From the NCBI RefSeq assembly GCF_017114985.1, contig NZ_JABXKP010000089.1:1-58295 (forward strand): DNA of 58,295 nucleotides, in the 5' to 3' direction. Origin of the DNA: Nostoc sp. JL33. Lineage in GTDB: Bacteria; Cyanobacteriota; Cyanobacteriia; Cyanobacteriales; Nostocaceae. Below are positions 1 through 9,400 of the stretch, one piece after another. Position 1 is the first letter of the stretch. Every line of letters starts with the position of its first letter. The translations under genes and the position numbers were made by a program. The notes under the pieces are model-generated. The model had not been told where the DNA came from, made no database searches, and worked only from the letters and a program-made list of their open reading frames with translations.

Positions 1-126
1 CTTATAACTTTATCTTGGAAGCTCTATTCTATGCAGCTTCATATTAAATTGGTATAAGTAAGTATGTAGGTGCAAATAATTATGAAGATAATAGGGGAAT
101 GGCGCTTACTAAATCGCTGGATTTAT

Positions 127-795
127 TTAAGAGCGTTGACCGGTGACAATATATGCTACCCTTTGACCGATATTAGTGGCATGATCTGCCATGCGTTCCA
201 GACAACGAATTGCCAGTGCCAGCAGCACAATTGGCTCGACGACACCTGGGACATCGCGTTGTTGGGCTAAAGTCTGATAAACGCGATCGTAGGCATCATC
301 TACAGTATCATCTAGGTGCTTTAAACGGCGTCCGCCGGCTTCATCAAAATCTCCCAAAGCCTTCAAGCTAGTTGCTAGCATCGCCTGCGCGTGAAGGGAC
401 ATAGCTTCAATGTCGGGCATTGACGTATGAGGCGGATAAGGAAAAATTTTAATCGCAATCTCACCTAAATCCTCAGCATAATCGCCAATGCGCTCTAAGT
501 CTCGCACCAGCTGCATAAAGGCACTCAAGCAGCGCAAATCTTGAGCCGTAGGCGCTTGCAGCGTCATAATCGCCGTACACTCTGATTCTATTTGTCTATA
601 GAAGCGATCAATCTTTTTATCTAATCGGGGAAGTTCCTCAGCTGCTGTTAAGTTACGGGCAAATAACGCTTGGTGGCTGAGGCGAAATGATTGTTCGACT
701 AAAGCACCCATGCGTAATACATCCCGTTCTAAACGCCTAATGGCGCGTGCGAGTTGAGGTCTTTGAGGATTGGGACTATAATCGATAGCTTTCAC
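127..795 (-). CDS. phoU: Phosphate uptake regulator PhoU
   Basis: The 222-residue protein is the normal size for PhoU and has two similar helical halves. Each carries the family motif: RDLERIGDYAEDLGEIA near residues 98-114 and RCLERMADHATNIGQRV near 197-213. In the family, PhoU is a cytoplasmic metal-binding adaptor that links the phosphate ABC transporter to the PhoR-type kinase and damps Pho-regulon signalling when phosphate is sufficient. It is the last gene of a minus-strand run sphR-sphS-phoU, 28 bp after sphS, so co-transcription is likely. No oddities are visible. Confidence 0.95.
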   Translation of the reverse strand: MKAIDYSPNPQRPQLARAIRRLERDVLRMGALVEQSFRLSHQALFARNLTAAEELPRLDKKIDRFYRQIESECTAIMTLQAPTAQDLRCLSAFMQLVRDLERIGDYAEDLGEIAIKIFPYPPHTSMPDIEAMSLHAQAMLATSLKALGDFDEAGGRRLKHLDDTVDDAYDRVYQTLAQQRDVPGVVEPIVLLALAIRCLERMADHATNIGQRVAYIVTGQRS

Positions 796-823
796 ACTTG
801 TTGTCTCAAAGGTGAAGATATTA

Positions 824-2143
824 CTAACTATAGTCTTGGCTTAGGAAGTTTGCCATAACTTCACGAAATTGGAGTTGCATCCACGCACCACCAGTTTCTG
901 GATGGTTCATTGCTTTGATTGAACCACCGTGGGCGATCAGAATTTGCTCAACGATCGCTAAACCTAACCCATTTCCAACGATCGCCCCTATGGAGTTACC
1001 ATCTTGGGGGGAATGCGATCGCGCTTTATCTCCTCGATAAAATCGCTCAAAAACGTGGGGTAAATCTGCCTCAGAAAACCCGACTCCAGAATCAATAAGA
1101 TTTATTTCGACAATTGGGGAAGCAGTATCATCCCCATTATTGGTTGATAGAATTTTCGCTTCGACTTGAATGCTTGTATAAGGTGGACTGTACTTAATGC
1201 TATTGTCTAGCAAGTTCAGAAAAACTTGGTAAATACGGGCTTTATCTGCCTTAATCCACAGATTTTCTGGGCCAGAATAAGAAAAAGACAGATGTTGGCG
1301 CCCTGCCAAGGGTTCTAGTGTTTCCCAAACAGATGCAATCAGCGATCGCAATTCTACAGCTTTGGTTTGCAATTGGATGTTTGGGTTTGCTTCGATTTGG
1401 GTAAGTTCTAACCAGCTTTGCACCAAGTTAATCAGCCGATCAACTTCTTGCATTAGGCGGTTAACCCAGCGATTTAAAGGTGGTTCCAAACGGTTTTGTA
1501 AGGTTTCCACAACTAAGCGAATCGAAGTCAGGGGCGTTCTGAGTTCGTGTGCTAGATCAGAAAAAGAGCGATCGCGTACTTGATTTATATCTAATAGGGG
1601 TTGACGATTTTCTAAAAAGACTCCCACTTGTCCATTGGGTAAAGGCAAGCTAGATGCCCGCAAAGCCAGAGATTTTATTGTTGGCATCTCTGCGGCATCC
1701 TCACAAGATGGATGAAATACCCATTCTCCCGTCTGTGGTTTTTGCCGATCACGAGTTTGTTCAATTAGATGGTCAAGTTCGTAAGACCGTACCAACTCTA
1801 GTAACAAACGCACCTGTTCTGGTTGCCAATGCAGATACAAAATTTCCTGCGCCTGCCGATTACACCACAGCAGTTGATTTTCCTCATCCACCTGCAAATA
1901 TCCCACTGGTGCAAAATCTAGCAGGTTTTGGTAAGTTTGCAACGACTGCTGCAAATCTTGCCGTTGCTGTTTCACCATCGCTATTTCCTGCCGCAACCCA
2001 GGAATCAGCAGCAGTCGCATCTTGTAAAAATGCGAGGTTAACGGTCGAAGTAAGCGCCCCAGGTAGCGGTTAAGTTGAACCTGTTGCCAAACCCAAAACC
2101 CAATGCCTACCGCTAAACCCAGAAAAAATCCCAATAAGAGCAT
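824..2143 (-). CDS. sphS: Phosphate-sensing histidine kinase SphS (PhoR type)
   Basis: The 439-residue sensor kinase has one N-terminal membrane segment (about residues 2-20), a linker, a PAS-like domain (about 70-180), the dimerisation/phosphoacceptor box DLAHELRTPL with His199, and a C-terminal HATPase with an N box (LLDNSIKYS), a G1 box (DSGVGF) and a G2 box (NGLGLAI). It lies 53 bp after the PhoB-type regulator and just before phoU, which identifies it as the cyanobacterial phosphate kinase SphS. By family knowledge it phosphorylates SphR under phosphate limitation. The single membrane helix and lack of a large periplasmic loop fit SphS, which senses through PhoU and the transporter. Confidence 0.92.
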   Translation of the reverse strand: MLLLGFFLGLAVGIGFWVWQQVQLNRYLGRLLRPLTSHFYKMRLLLIPGLRQEIAMVKQQRQDLQQSLQTYQNLLDFAPVGYLQVDEENQLLWCNRQAQEILYLHWQPEQVRLLLELVRSYELDHLIEQTRDRQKPQTGEWVFHPSCEDAAEMPTIKSLALRASSLPLPNGQVGVFLENRQPLLDINQVRDRSFSDLAHELRTPLTSIRLVVETLQNRLEPPLNRWVNRLMQEVDRLINLVQSWLELTQIEANPNIQLQTKAVELRSLIASVWETLEPLAGRQHLSFSYSGPENLWIKADKARIYQVFLNLLDNSIKYSPPYTSIQVEAKILSTNNGDDTASPIVEINLIDSGVGFSEADLPHVFERFYRGDKARSHSPQDGNSIGAIVGNGLGLAIVEQILIAHGGSIKAMNHPETGGAWMQLQFREVMANFLSQDYS

Positions 2144-2196
2144 TTGAGTTGTTAGTTTCTTGGTGACTACTAAAAACTAACAACTATCTAAACTAA

Positions 2197-2958
2197 TTAT
2201 CCAAACCTATAGCCAAAACCTCGTACAGTCACAATATATTCAGGATGACTGGGGTCTTGCTCTAATTTTTCGCGCAACCAGCGAATGTGAACGTCTACAG
2301 TTTTACTATCGCCCACGAAATCTGGCCCCCAAACCTGATCGAGCAATTGTTCCCGTGACCATACCCTACGGGCATAACTCATAAACAATTCCAGCAGGCG
2401 GAACTCTTTAGGGGAAAGGCTCACCTCTTGACCACGAACTAGCACACGACATTCTTGGGGATTCAAGGTAACATCTTTGAATTTTAATACTGGTACTGGG
2501 GGTAAATTACTTAGGCGTTGGCGGCGGAGTAAAGCGCGACAGCGAGCCACTAACTCGCGCATACTAAATGGTTTGGTCAGGTAGTCATCTGCTCCCACCT
2601 CTAAGCCCAGAACGCGGTCAGTTTCAGTACCCTTAGCACTGAGCATTAAAATAGGTACTGGGTTTCCTTGATGACGCAACAAACGGCAAATATCTAGCCC
2701 ATTGATTTGAGGCAGCATCAAATCAAGAATGATCAGATCAAAGGGAAGTTCCCCTGAGTTGGTTTCAAAACTTTTGAGATACTCTAGAGCAGACCGCCCA
2801 TCGGGTGCAGTTATCACCCCATAACCTTCCTCTTCCAAGGCTACAGCTAGCATTTCCTGGATTAATTCTTCATCTTCTACTACTAGAATACGGCTGGTTT
2901 GTCCAATGTCCGTTCTGGCAGAATATTTGGTCGATTCACTGGTATACATTGATATCAC
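2197..2958 (-). CDS. sphR: Phosphate regulon response regulator SphR (PhoB/OmpR type)
   Basis: The 253-residue protein has a receiver domain (about 22-145) with acidic pocket residues in VVEDEE, phosphoacceptor Asp79 in LIILDLMLP and the conserved Lys in DDYLTKPF. An OmpR/PhoB winged-helix DNA-binding domain follows (about 155-252, ending TVRGFGYRFG). It is the first gene of the sphR-sphS-phoU run and is divergent from the coiled-coil genes at 3.3 kb. I looked upstream for the tandem 8-bp repeats of a cyanobacterial Pho box and found no convincing copy, so autoregulation is not supported by the sequence alone. Confidence 0.93.
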   Translation of the reverse strand: MISMYTSESTKYSARTDIGQTSRILVVEDEELIQEMLAVALEEEGYGVITAPDGRSALEYLKSFETNSGELPFDLIILDLMLPQINGLDICRLLRHQGNPVPILMLSAKGTETDRVLGLEVGADDYLTKPFSMRELVARCRALLRRQRLSNLPPVPVLKFKDVTLNPQECRVLVRGQEVSLSPKEFRLLELFMSYARRVWSREQLLDQVWGPDFVGDSKTVDVHIRWLREKLEQDPSHPEYIVTVRGFGYRFG

Positions 2959-3096
2959 AAAAGTCTAGGACTGTGCTTGTATCAATTAAGATGATTGAAT
3001 CTATTATCTAGCCTTACTGTAACCACGCTTCTACTAGGGTTAATTCTTTTCGGTTTTCTTTACAAAAATTAATATATACGACAGCAGATGCTCCCC

Positions 3097-3126
3097 TTGA
3101 CAAGAGCAGATGAAGTTGAGTATATT
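3097..3126 (+). promoter_or_regulatory. Sigma-70 type promoter for the coiled-coil gene pair
   Basis: A perfect TTGACA (3097-3102) is followed after 18 bp by TATATT (3121-3126), a strong match to the vegetative promoter consensus. It points at the coiled-coil gene that starts at 3333, implying a 5' leader of about 200 nt. This is inferred from sequence only. Confidence 0.5.
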
Positions 3127-3332
3127 TACTTTAGTACACATTTACTATAAAGTAAAAACACAATGACACTTGTGTGGAAAAATCGTTCCCAATTAAGTGT
3201 GAGATGGGGAAAATTTCAGTATTACCACTGAGCTAAAAATGTTGATTCAAAGGCTACTCTGATGTCTGCATGGGTAGTATTTGGTATGGCTTGCTACCCA
3301 ATAAATCATTGCTTATAGAAGGGGGTTGGAAG

Positions 3333-4316
3333 ATGACTATAGTTGGAGTCAAGGACACCAAACAACAACTACTGCAAGCATTTCAACAAATTATTATCCA
3401 AAGAAAAAAGCTGGAGTCTAAAATAGCAACCAAACAAGAGGAAGCAGAAAAGGCAAAAAGTCAAGAAATTCTGCAAGCAGCTTCTGCATATACAGTTGAT
3501 AGTATTGTCAAAGGTTTAGCTGATTTACAATTGGAGTTTGGCAGTATTCTCAATGCATTATCTGAAAAACTAGCTCAAGAAAATTCCAAGTTAGATGAAT
3601 TGAGCCGAGCTATAGAAATTGAAACTCAACGCTTACAAGAGTTTCAAGAAATCAGAGTTGTAGCGGATACTCTAGACATTTTAAGTCAAGAACACCAAGA
3701 AAAATTAAAAACCCTAGAACAAGATACTATCAGCAAAAGGGAAGCACTAGAGAAAGAAATTACAATCAGGCGGAAAGAATGGCAAAAAGAGCAAGCAGAA
3801 TATGCGGAAGAACTCCAAGCATATAACGATTTATTAGTCAAAGATCGCCAGCAAGAACAAGAAGAATCTCAGTATAAGTTAGAAACTACTCGTAAACTCA
3901 ATACAGACAGCTACGAAGGGATAAAACGTCAACAAGAAAGGGAAATACAAGAAAAATCTGCAAATAAAGAAAAAGATTGGACAGAACGAGAAAAGATATT
4001 CGCCGAACGTCAACCACTCTTTGCAGACTATCAAGAACAAGTAGCTACATTTCCTAACGAATTGGAAGAAGCCGTTAAGAAAGCTAGGGAAGAGGCAATT
4101 AAAGAAACAAGTCAAAAAGCTAAAATTGAGGCTGATTTATTTGATAAAGAGTGGGAAGCTAATAAACAGAGCTATGAACTAAAAATTCAATCTCTGGAAG
4201 AAACAATTAAGAAACAATCTGAGCAGATAGAAGGTATTTCTGATCAATTGCAAACTGCATTAAAACAATCACAAGACTTAGCGATGAGAGCTTTTGGTAG
4301 TTCTAATCCTAAATAG
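3333..4316 (+). CDS. Coiled-coil rich protein, LfiA-like
   Basis: The protein is almost entirely predicted coiled coil, rich in Glu, Lys and Gln, with no enzymatic motif and no membrane segment. I prefer the ATG at 3333 (327 residues, MTIVGVKDTKQQ), which follows a purine-rich GGGGGTTGGAAG stretch. An in-frame ATG at 3270 would add 21 residues. It is followed after 41 bp by a paralogous coiled-coil gene; both share the GSI or GSA segment near residue 75 and the ending LxxALKQxQDLAxxA. From memory, Nostoc sp. PCC 7120 carries the filament-forming pair alr4504/alr4505 (LfiA/LfiB) beside sphR, and the layout here matches. Function as a cytoskeleton-like filament partner is therefore inference from synteny and architecture. 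Confidence 0.7.
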   Translation: MTIVGVKDTKQQLLQAFQQIIIQRKKLESKIATKQEEAEKAKSQEILQAASAYTVDSIVKGLADLQLEFGSILNALSEKLAQENSKLDELSRAIEIETQRLQEFQEIRVVADTLDILSQEHQEKLKTLEQDTISKREALEKEITIRRKEWQKEQAEYAEELQAYNDLLVKDRQQEQEESQYKLETTRKLNTDSYEGIKRQQEREIQEKSANKEKDWTEREKIFAERQPLFADYQEQVATFPNELEEAVKKAREEAIKETSQKAKIEADLFDKEWEANKQSYELKIQSLEETIKKQSEQIEGISDQLQTALKQSQDLAMRAFGSSNPK

Positions 4317-4357
4317 TTGTGATTCTGGAGAATCTTAATCATTTTTAATTCCTGAAG

Positions 4358-5449
4358 ATGAGGTTTATTGTGGTGGTAAAAAAACCGACTGATAAGAATA
4401 CTAAAGTAGAAATTCTTCAGGCGTATGAGGAGTTAGCTAAAGAAAAAGTAGCGCTGAAATTGCAACTCGATGAAGTTGCCAAAGAAAACCAGTCTCTAAC
4501 TAAAGAACAGCCTAAATTAGAACAAAAAACAGCTATGAATCAGCTTTCTAGTGTCCAAGAAAAGATGAGCAATACAATTGGAAGCTTGGCGAAGATTCAA
4601 TTAGGTTTTGGCAGCGCTGCTAATGAATTATCAGAGCAGCTAACCACAAAAGCCTCTAAATTAAAAGAAATTAGGCGAACTTTAGAAGAAGAAATCCAAC
4701 AATTAACACAGATGCACAATTTGGAAATTTCTGATGATATCTTGGATACTCTCATCCAAGCTTATGAAGATAATACTAAAGCTTATCAGGAAGAATATAG
4801 CCAGCGTTCTGAAGTGTTATTCCAAGAAATATTAGAGCGAAGGAATACTTGGGGAAAAGAACAAGAGGAACAGCAACGCGCGATAAAAGAACGGAATGAA
4901 AACTTGGATAAAACTCGGCAACGGGATGCCTCAGAGTATAAGTATAATTTAGAACTCCAGCGACAACTGGCAAGTGGCGAATACGAACAAGAGCAGAAAG
5001 CACTATATAAGCAACTCGAAGAATTACTACAAGAAACAGATAAACAGTGGGCTGAACGAGAGAAAGCAATTTCTGAGAGAGAGAAACAATTTGAAGAATT
5101 AAAAGCCAAGGTAGAGGCTTTTCCGAAAGATAAAGAAGCAGCTATAAAAAAAGCTACAGAAGAGGGCAAAGGCATCGCCCACTACCAAGCTAAAGTAAAA
5201 TCAGATTTATATTCTAAGGAAGTGGAAGGGCAAAAGCGTTTCTATGAACTAAGACTGCAATCTCTAGAACAAACTATTAGTAATCAAGAGATGCGGATTC
5301 AAAATCTTTCTAAACAACTTGAATCGGCTCTCAAACAAGTTCAGGATTTGGCAGTTAAAGCTATTGAAGGTAATTCAAATGTTAATTCATATCAGGCAAT
5401 TAAAGAAATAGCTTTAGAACAAGCAAAAACTCAAGTTAAAAATAAATAA
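4358..5449 (+). CDS. Coiled-coil rich protein, LfiB-like
   Basis: This 363-residue, highly charged protein is coiled coil from about residue 20 to 345 and is a diverged paralogue of the upstream gene. Similar blocks occur in the same order: SLAKIQLGFGSAANELSEQL against the first protein's LADLQLEFGSILNALSEKL, then a Glu/Lys-rich rod, then QSLEQTISNQ and SALKQVQDLAVKA. The start is uncertain: ATG 4358 gives MRFIVVVKK, whereas GTG at 4370 or 4373 has a GAGG stretch six to nine bases upstream. The 41-bp gap to the first gene suggests one transcript. It most likely co-assembles with its neighbour; no catalytic function is visible. Confidence 0.7.
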   Translation: MRFIVVVKKPTDKNTKVEILQAYEELAKEKVALKLQLDEVAKENQSLTKEQPKLEQKTAMNQLSSVQEKMSNTIGSLAKIQLGFGSAANELSEQLTTKASKLKEIRRTLEEEIQQLTQMHNLEISDDILDTLIQAYEDNTKAYQEEYSQRSEVLFQEILERRNTWGKEQEEQQRAIKERNENLDKTRQRDASEYKYNLELQRQLASGEYEQEQKALYKQLEELLQETDKQWAEREKAISEREKQFEELKAKVEAFPKDKEAAIKKATEEGKGIAHYQAKVKSDLYSKEVEGQKRFYELRLQSLEQTISNQEMRIQNLSKQLESALKQVQDLAVKAIEGNSNVNSYQAIKEIALEQAKTQVKNK

Positions 5450-5637
5450 GCTGATTTCGTCAGAATTCAGGAGTCAGAATAGTTAAAGAATCAGGATAAC
5501 ATTTGATGAATCAATATACCAATTATACTGGATTCCTTCTAAATTCTGACTTCTGACCAGAAATACAAAGGTACAGAGCAAGTAAATTTATTTATGGGGT
5601 TCAAAATTTTTGACTTTTGAATGCGTGACTTTTCACT

Positions 5638-5676
5638 TCCCCGTTCGCGCAGCGTCCCGTAGGGAAGGGGCTGACT
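5638..5676. repeat. Small dispersed repeat (imperfect palindrome)
   Basis: The core CGCAGCGTCCCGTAGGGAAG recurs in near-identical form at 22155-22173, and related CGGAGACGCT-type pieces occur at 34.5 and 46.5 kb. It resembles the small dispersed repeats known from Nostoc genomes. The surrounding 5450-5768 gap holds further Nostoc-type fragments (AGGAGTCAGAAT and its partner) but no convincing gene. Confidence 0.5.
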
Positions 5677-5768
5677 CCTGCGTGCTGAATTCTTATCTGA
5701 TTTCTTTTTGATCACAATTGTAGAGATTTCAAATTAATTGAAGTCTCTACAATCAACTATAAAGCTTT

Positions 5769-5885
5769 TTAGTCAGTTTTCTCTGGTTTTTTGATGTCTT
5801 GTGGAGGTTGTATTTTCTTCTTCTTTGTTCCGCTAGCTTGTGTTTGCTTAAATCCTTTGTTGGAATTTTGTTCTTGACTGGACAT
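5769..5885 (-). CDS. Small hydrophilic protein, 38 residues, unknown
   Basis: An ATG at 5885 opens a 38-codon frame ending TAA at 5769. The product begins MSSQEQNSNKGFKQTQ, has a Lys-rich middle (GTKKKKIQPPQ) and ends KKPEKTD; it looks like a short, disordered, basic protein. No strong ribosome-binding site precedes it. It stands alone between the coiled-coil genes and a MITE. I do not recognise a family. The clean start, stop and codon use make it worth keeping as a tentative gene. Confidence 0.35.
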   Translation of the reverse strand: MSSQEQNSNKGFKQTQASGTKKKKIQPPQDIKKPEKTD

Positions 5886-5992
5886 AATAGTAAATTTTAA
5901 GGTCTAATACAATTTAATCTACATTACGGGTATTGTCGATTACTGAAATATCTCAGAGAAAATTTAAGTAAATAGATCAGGCGGTGGGATAG

Positions 5993-6206
5993 CACATCTG
6001 TCATGGGTGTCAGCTTAACGTGAAAGCCAGTCTATAAGCAGCTTTTAAGATTGTCTCGAAAAGAAGTCTCCGACTGGGAATGCGTATTGGGGGGCTGCCG
6101 CCTCAAGACTTGCGGCAGAGCAGCAATTGAAGAGCATTTCCAGCCAGAGGCTGTTAACGAGGTTTGAAAAGGGTTTTGGCTTAAGTTGACACCAATGCAC
6201 ATCTGT
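5993..6206. mobile_element. MITE, 196 bp, with 9-bp target duplication
   Basis: The element spans 6002-6197. Its ends CATGGGTGTCAGCTTAA and the reverse complement of the right end, CATTGGTGTCAACTTAA, match at 15 of 17 positions. It is bounded on both sides by the identical 9-mer CACATCTGT (5993-6001 and 6198-6206). No transposase frame lies inside, so it would need a transposase in trans. The right target copy is one arm of a hairpin whose other arm, ACAGATGTG, lies near 6220-6228. The rest of the 5886-6455 gap shows no gene. Confidence 0.75.
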
Positions 6207-6455
6207 GCTGTAGCTTACGACAGATGTGGTTCAAATACATGGAAACTGCTGTAAGCTAATTGGCATTTAAGTTGCTCCCATTAGGGCGGGCTTTCCGGCC
6301 CACCCCACAAGATTTTGATGAAATCGAAATATGCTTTCTTAGATATGTTTTAGCTTAATTGCATGGAATACAGACCTAACAAGAACAGCCCCTTAAGAGC
6401 TAGCGTTGGGGAGTAAGTCTCAAATCCGTACTTCTTTAAATCGAAGTAGTAGCCA

Positions 6456-9400
6456 TTAAGATACTGGAATCTCAATGATAAATTCTGTTCCTTCGCCAAG
6501 CACAGAATTGCAACTCAACCGCCCATCGTGGGTTTCCTCGACAATTTGACGAGCGATCGCTAATCCTAATCCTGTTCCTTTCCCCACCTCTTTAGTTGTA
6601 AACAGGTGGTCAAAGATCCGCGATCTAATCTCCTCTGGCATACCCTGACCGTTATCTTTAATACGAATTGTTACCGTGCGTTGGTCACTGGATACTTCGG
6701 TGTGAATCAGTATTTGTTGATGATCGGCTCTGACTTGGGCAAAAGAACGCCCTTGAATGGATGTATCGAAGGCATCAATTGCATTAGCGAGGATGTTCAT
6801 AAATACTTGATTTAGCTGTCCTAAAAAGCACTCGACAGGCGGTAAATTTCCATATTCGGTGATGACTTCGATCGCTGGACGTTTTTCGTAAGCTTTAAGG
6901 CGATACTTCAAAATCAACAGCGTACTCTCAATCCCTTCATGGAGATTACAAGCAACTTTTTCGGCTGTATCGGCTCTGGAGAAAGTGCGGAGACTGTTAC
7001 TAATGTCTTCAATGCGATCGCTTGCCATCTTCATGGAAGTTAATAGCTTTGGTAAGTCTTCAGTTAAGAATTCTAGATCAATTTTTTCGCCATGCTTAAT
7101 GACTGCGATCGCACCAGTGGGATAATGTTGTTTAAGCAATTGGATATGGGCGAGTAAGTCTTCAGTATAGTCTTCGGCATTGTCGATGCTGCCTTTGAGA
7201 AATCCGATGGGATTATTAATTTCATGTGCTACACCTGCAACCAAATTGCCCAAGGTTGCCATTTTTTCATTTTGCACCATTTGTAGTTGGGCTTGCTCAA
7301 GTTCTTGCAGCGATCGCTCTAACTGTTGTCCATAATTTTGAGATTCTTGATAAAGACGGGCATTTTCTAGAGAGATGGCGGCTTGGGCGCATAGTAGTTG
7401 GATAACTTCAATGCGATCGCTCGTAAATGCACCAATTGTCAGCGTATTTTCTAGATATAGCAGCCCAATGATTTTACCCTGATTTAATATCGGCGTACAC
7501 AACACACTCTTAGGTTGTTGCTGCATGAAATATGGGTCGGCGATAAAATCAGTTTGTGCTGTTACATCATCGAACACAACAGTTTTTAAGCTGCGTTTGA
7601 CAGAGTTTACCAGTGTAATCGGAATGCCTTCACTGGTTGACAATGGTACAGATACCAGCGTCACTCCTTGATTAATAGTGGCTACAGCTTCAACCACTAA
7701 GTTGTCTTGTTGGAGTACAAGCAGGGCAGCTTTTTGTGCGCCAGCATTTTCGATCACCACTTGCAAAAGGGTAGTGAGTAATTGCTCTAATTGAATTTCA
7801 CTGGAGAGAGCTTGTGAGGCTTTAAAGATGGTGGCAAAATCGAAGCCTTCAGAAATATTGCTGCTCGAGAGGTTTGTGTGAATGGTTTGATATAATGTAT
7901 CGATATTTGAACTCAGTTGAAAGCCATTAAATTGCCCTTGTAAGATGGGAGCTAGGAGTTGGGGATAGCGTTTTTCTAAGTCCTCGATTTTGGCTTTAGC
8001 GCCCCAACGGGCATAGCAGTAATAAGCTTCTTGCATGTAAGCTTGGGCGATTTTTTCTTTGCCCCAGTCGAGGTAGAACTTGGCAGCTAGTTCATTGCTC
8101 AAAGCTTCTTCTTGGATGTATTTGTTTTCTTTAGCAAGAGAAATGGCGCGATCGTAGAATTCCATTGCTTTGTTTTTTTGCAGCAAAACCCGATGCCGTT
8201 CTGCTTCGACTAAGTAAAATTTGTGTTGATGATTCATTGGGGTATGATGCGCCCATTTTTTCAGCTTTTTCTGATGAGATGTTACTTTTTTAAGAATCTG
8301 TTTTTGCTCAGTAAGCGTTGCTGTTGGATAGAGAATCAGTTGAGTTAGTGCCTGATAAAAATAAACTATTGGTACAACTGCCGCCGATGTTACCCCGTCT
8401 AAATAGGTTATTGCCTTAATTGATGCCTCAGATGCTCCGGTATAATTTTCAAACAGGTAGCAAAGTATCAGTTCATTGGTGTAGCTAAAGCACAATCCAG
8501 TGCGATCGCCTGCTTGTTCTTGTAATGGGCGAATAGTTTGTGCATCATAAACAGCACCCGATAAGTAACTGGGATTTGTAGACGGTTCCAACAAATTCAA
8601 GATAGCTTGACGAAATGAATTAGTATAGGTCAGAGGTTTTTCTTGTCTAAAATTGCTGTAGACTTCAGCATAGCCACCCATCTGTTTTTCTAACTCCGCC
8701 AATTCCTGCCCGATAAAGTATCCATGAAAACTACAGACAAAGCTAGCCCAAGCAGCATATTCAATATCTCCTGTTTCTAACCCCACTTGATAGGCTTCGA
8801 TTAACGGTGCAATTGTATCTTGAAGGGGTTCATGCCAGTGATTAATAAATGTTTGAACAATGAAGACGGTTCTAGCTTTGAATTCCTTGCTATGGAATTT
8901 TTCCAGAATTTGTAATGCTAATTGACCAAATTCATAACCTGTCTGAATATTTCCCAGCATCCCACATTCGATCAATCCATACCAGGCATAGCCAAATGCA
9001 GATGCTGCCGCATTCCCGTACTGCATGGATAAATTGACTTCGCTCAAGATTATTTGTGGCAGTAAATCTGGACGACCAATATAAGCCGTTGAATTCGTAC
9101 TAGCTAGAATTCGGATTGCTGCCAGTTGTTTGTCCCCCATCATGTCAGGTAAATCAATCAAATTTAAAGGAGATTTACCTAAAAGTCGTAATTTTGTTTG
9201 GGCTAAAGTAAGGAATGTTTGGGTTTGATTTGCTTGATCAGATAGTTTGACACCTAAGAGATTTAGTAGTGCGATCGCAGTCCGAATCGAATCATCAAAA
9301 CGACTCTGAGCTAAATAAGATTGGATTTGGATCTCAATCGATTTCACTTTATCTAGTAAGACGTTAGTATGGTCTTGCACTTGCTTAACAAACTCTTCTA

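Noticed and set aside
2959..3096. Possible Pho box upstream of sphR
   Set aside because: Only isolated TTAAxx-like pieces; no tandem 8-bp repeats at correct spacing.
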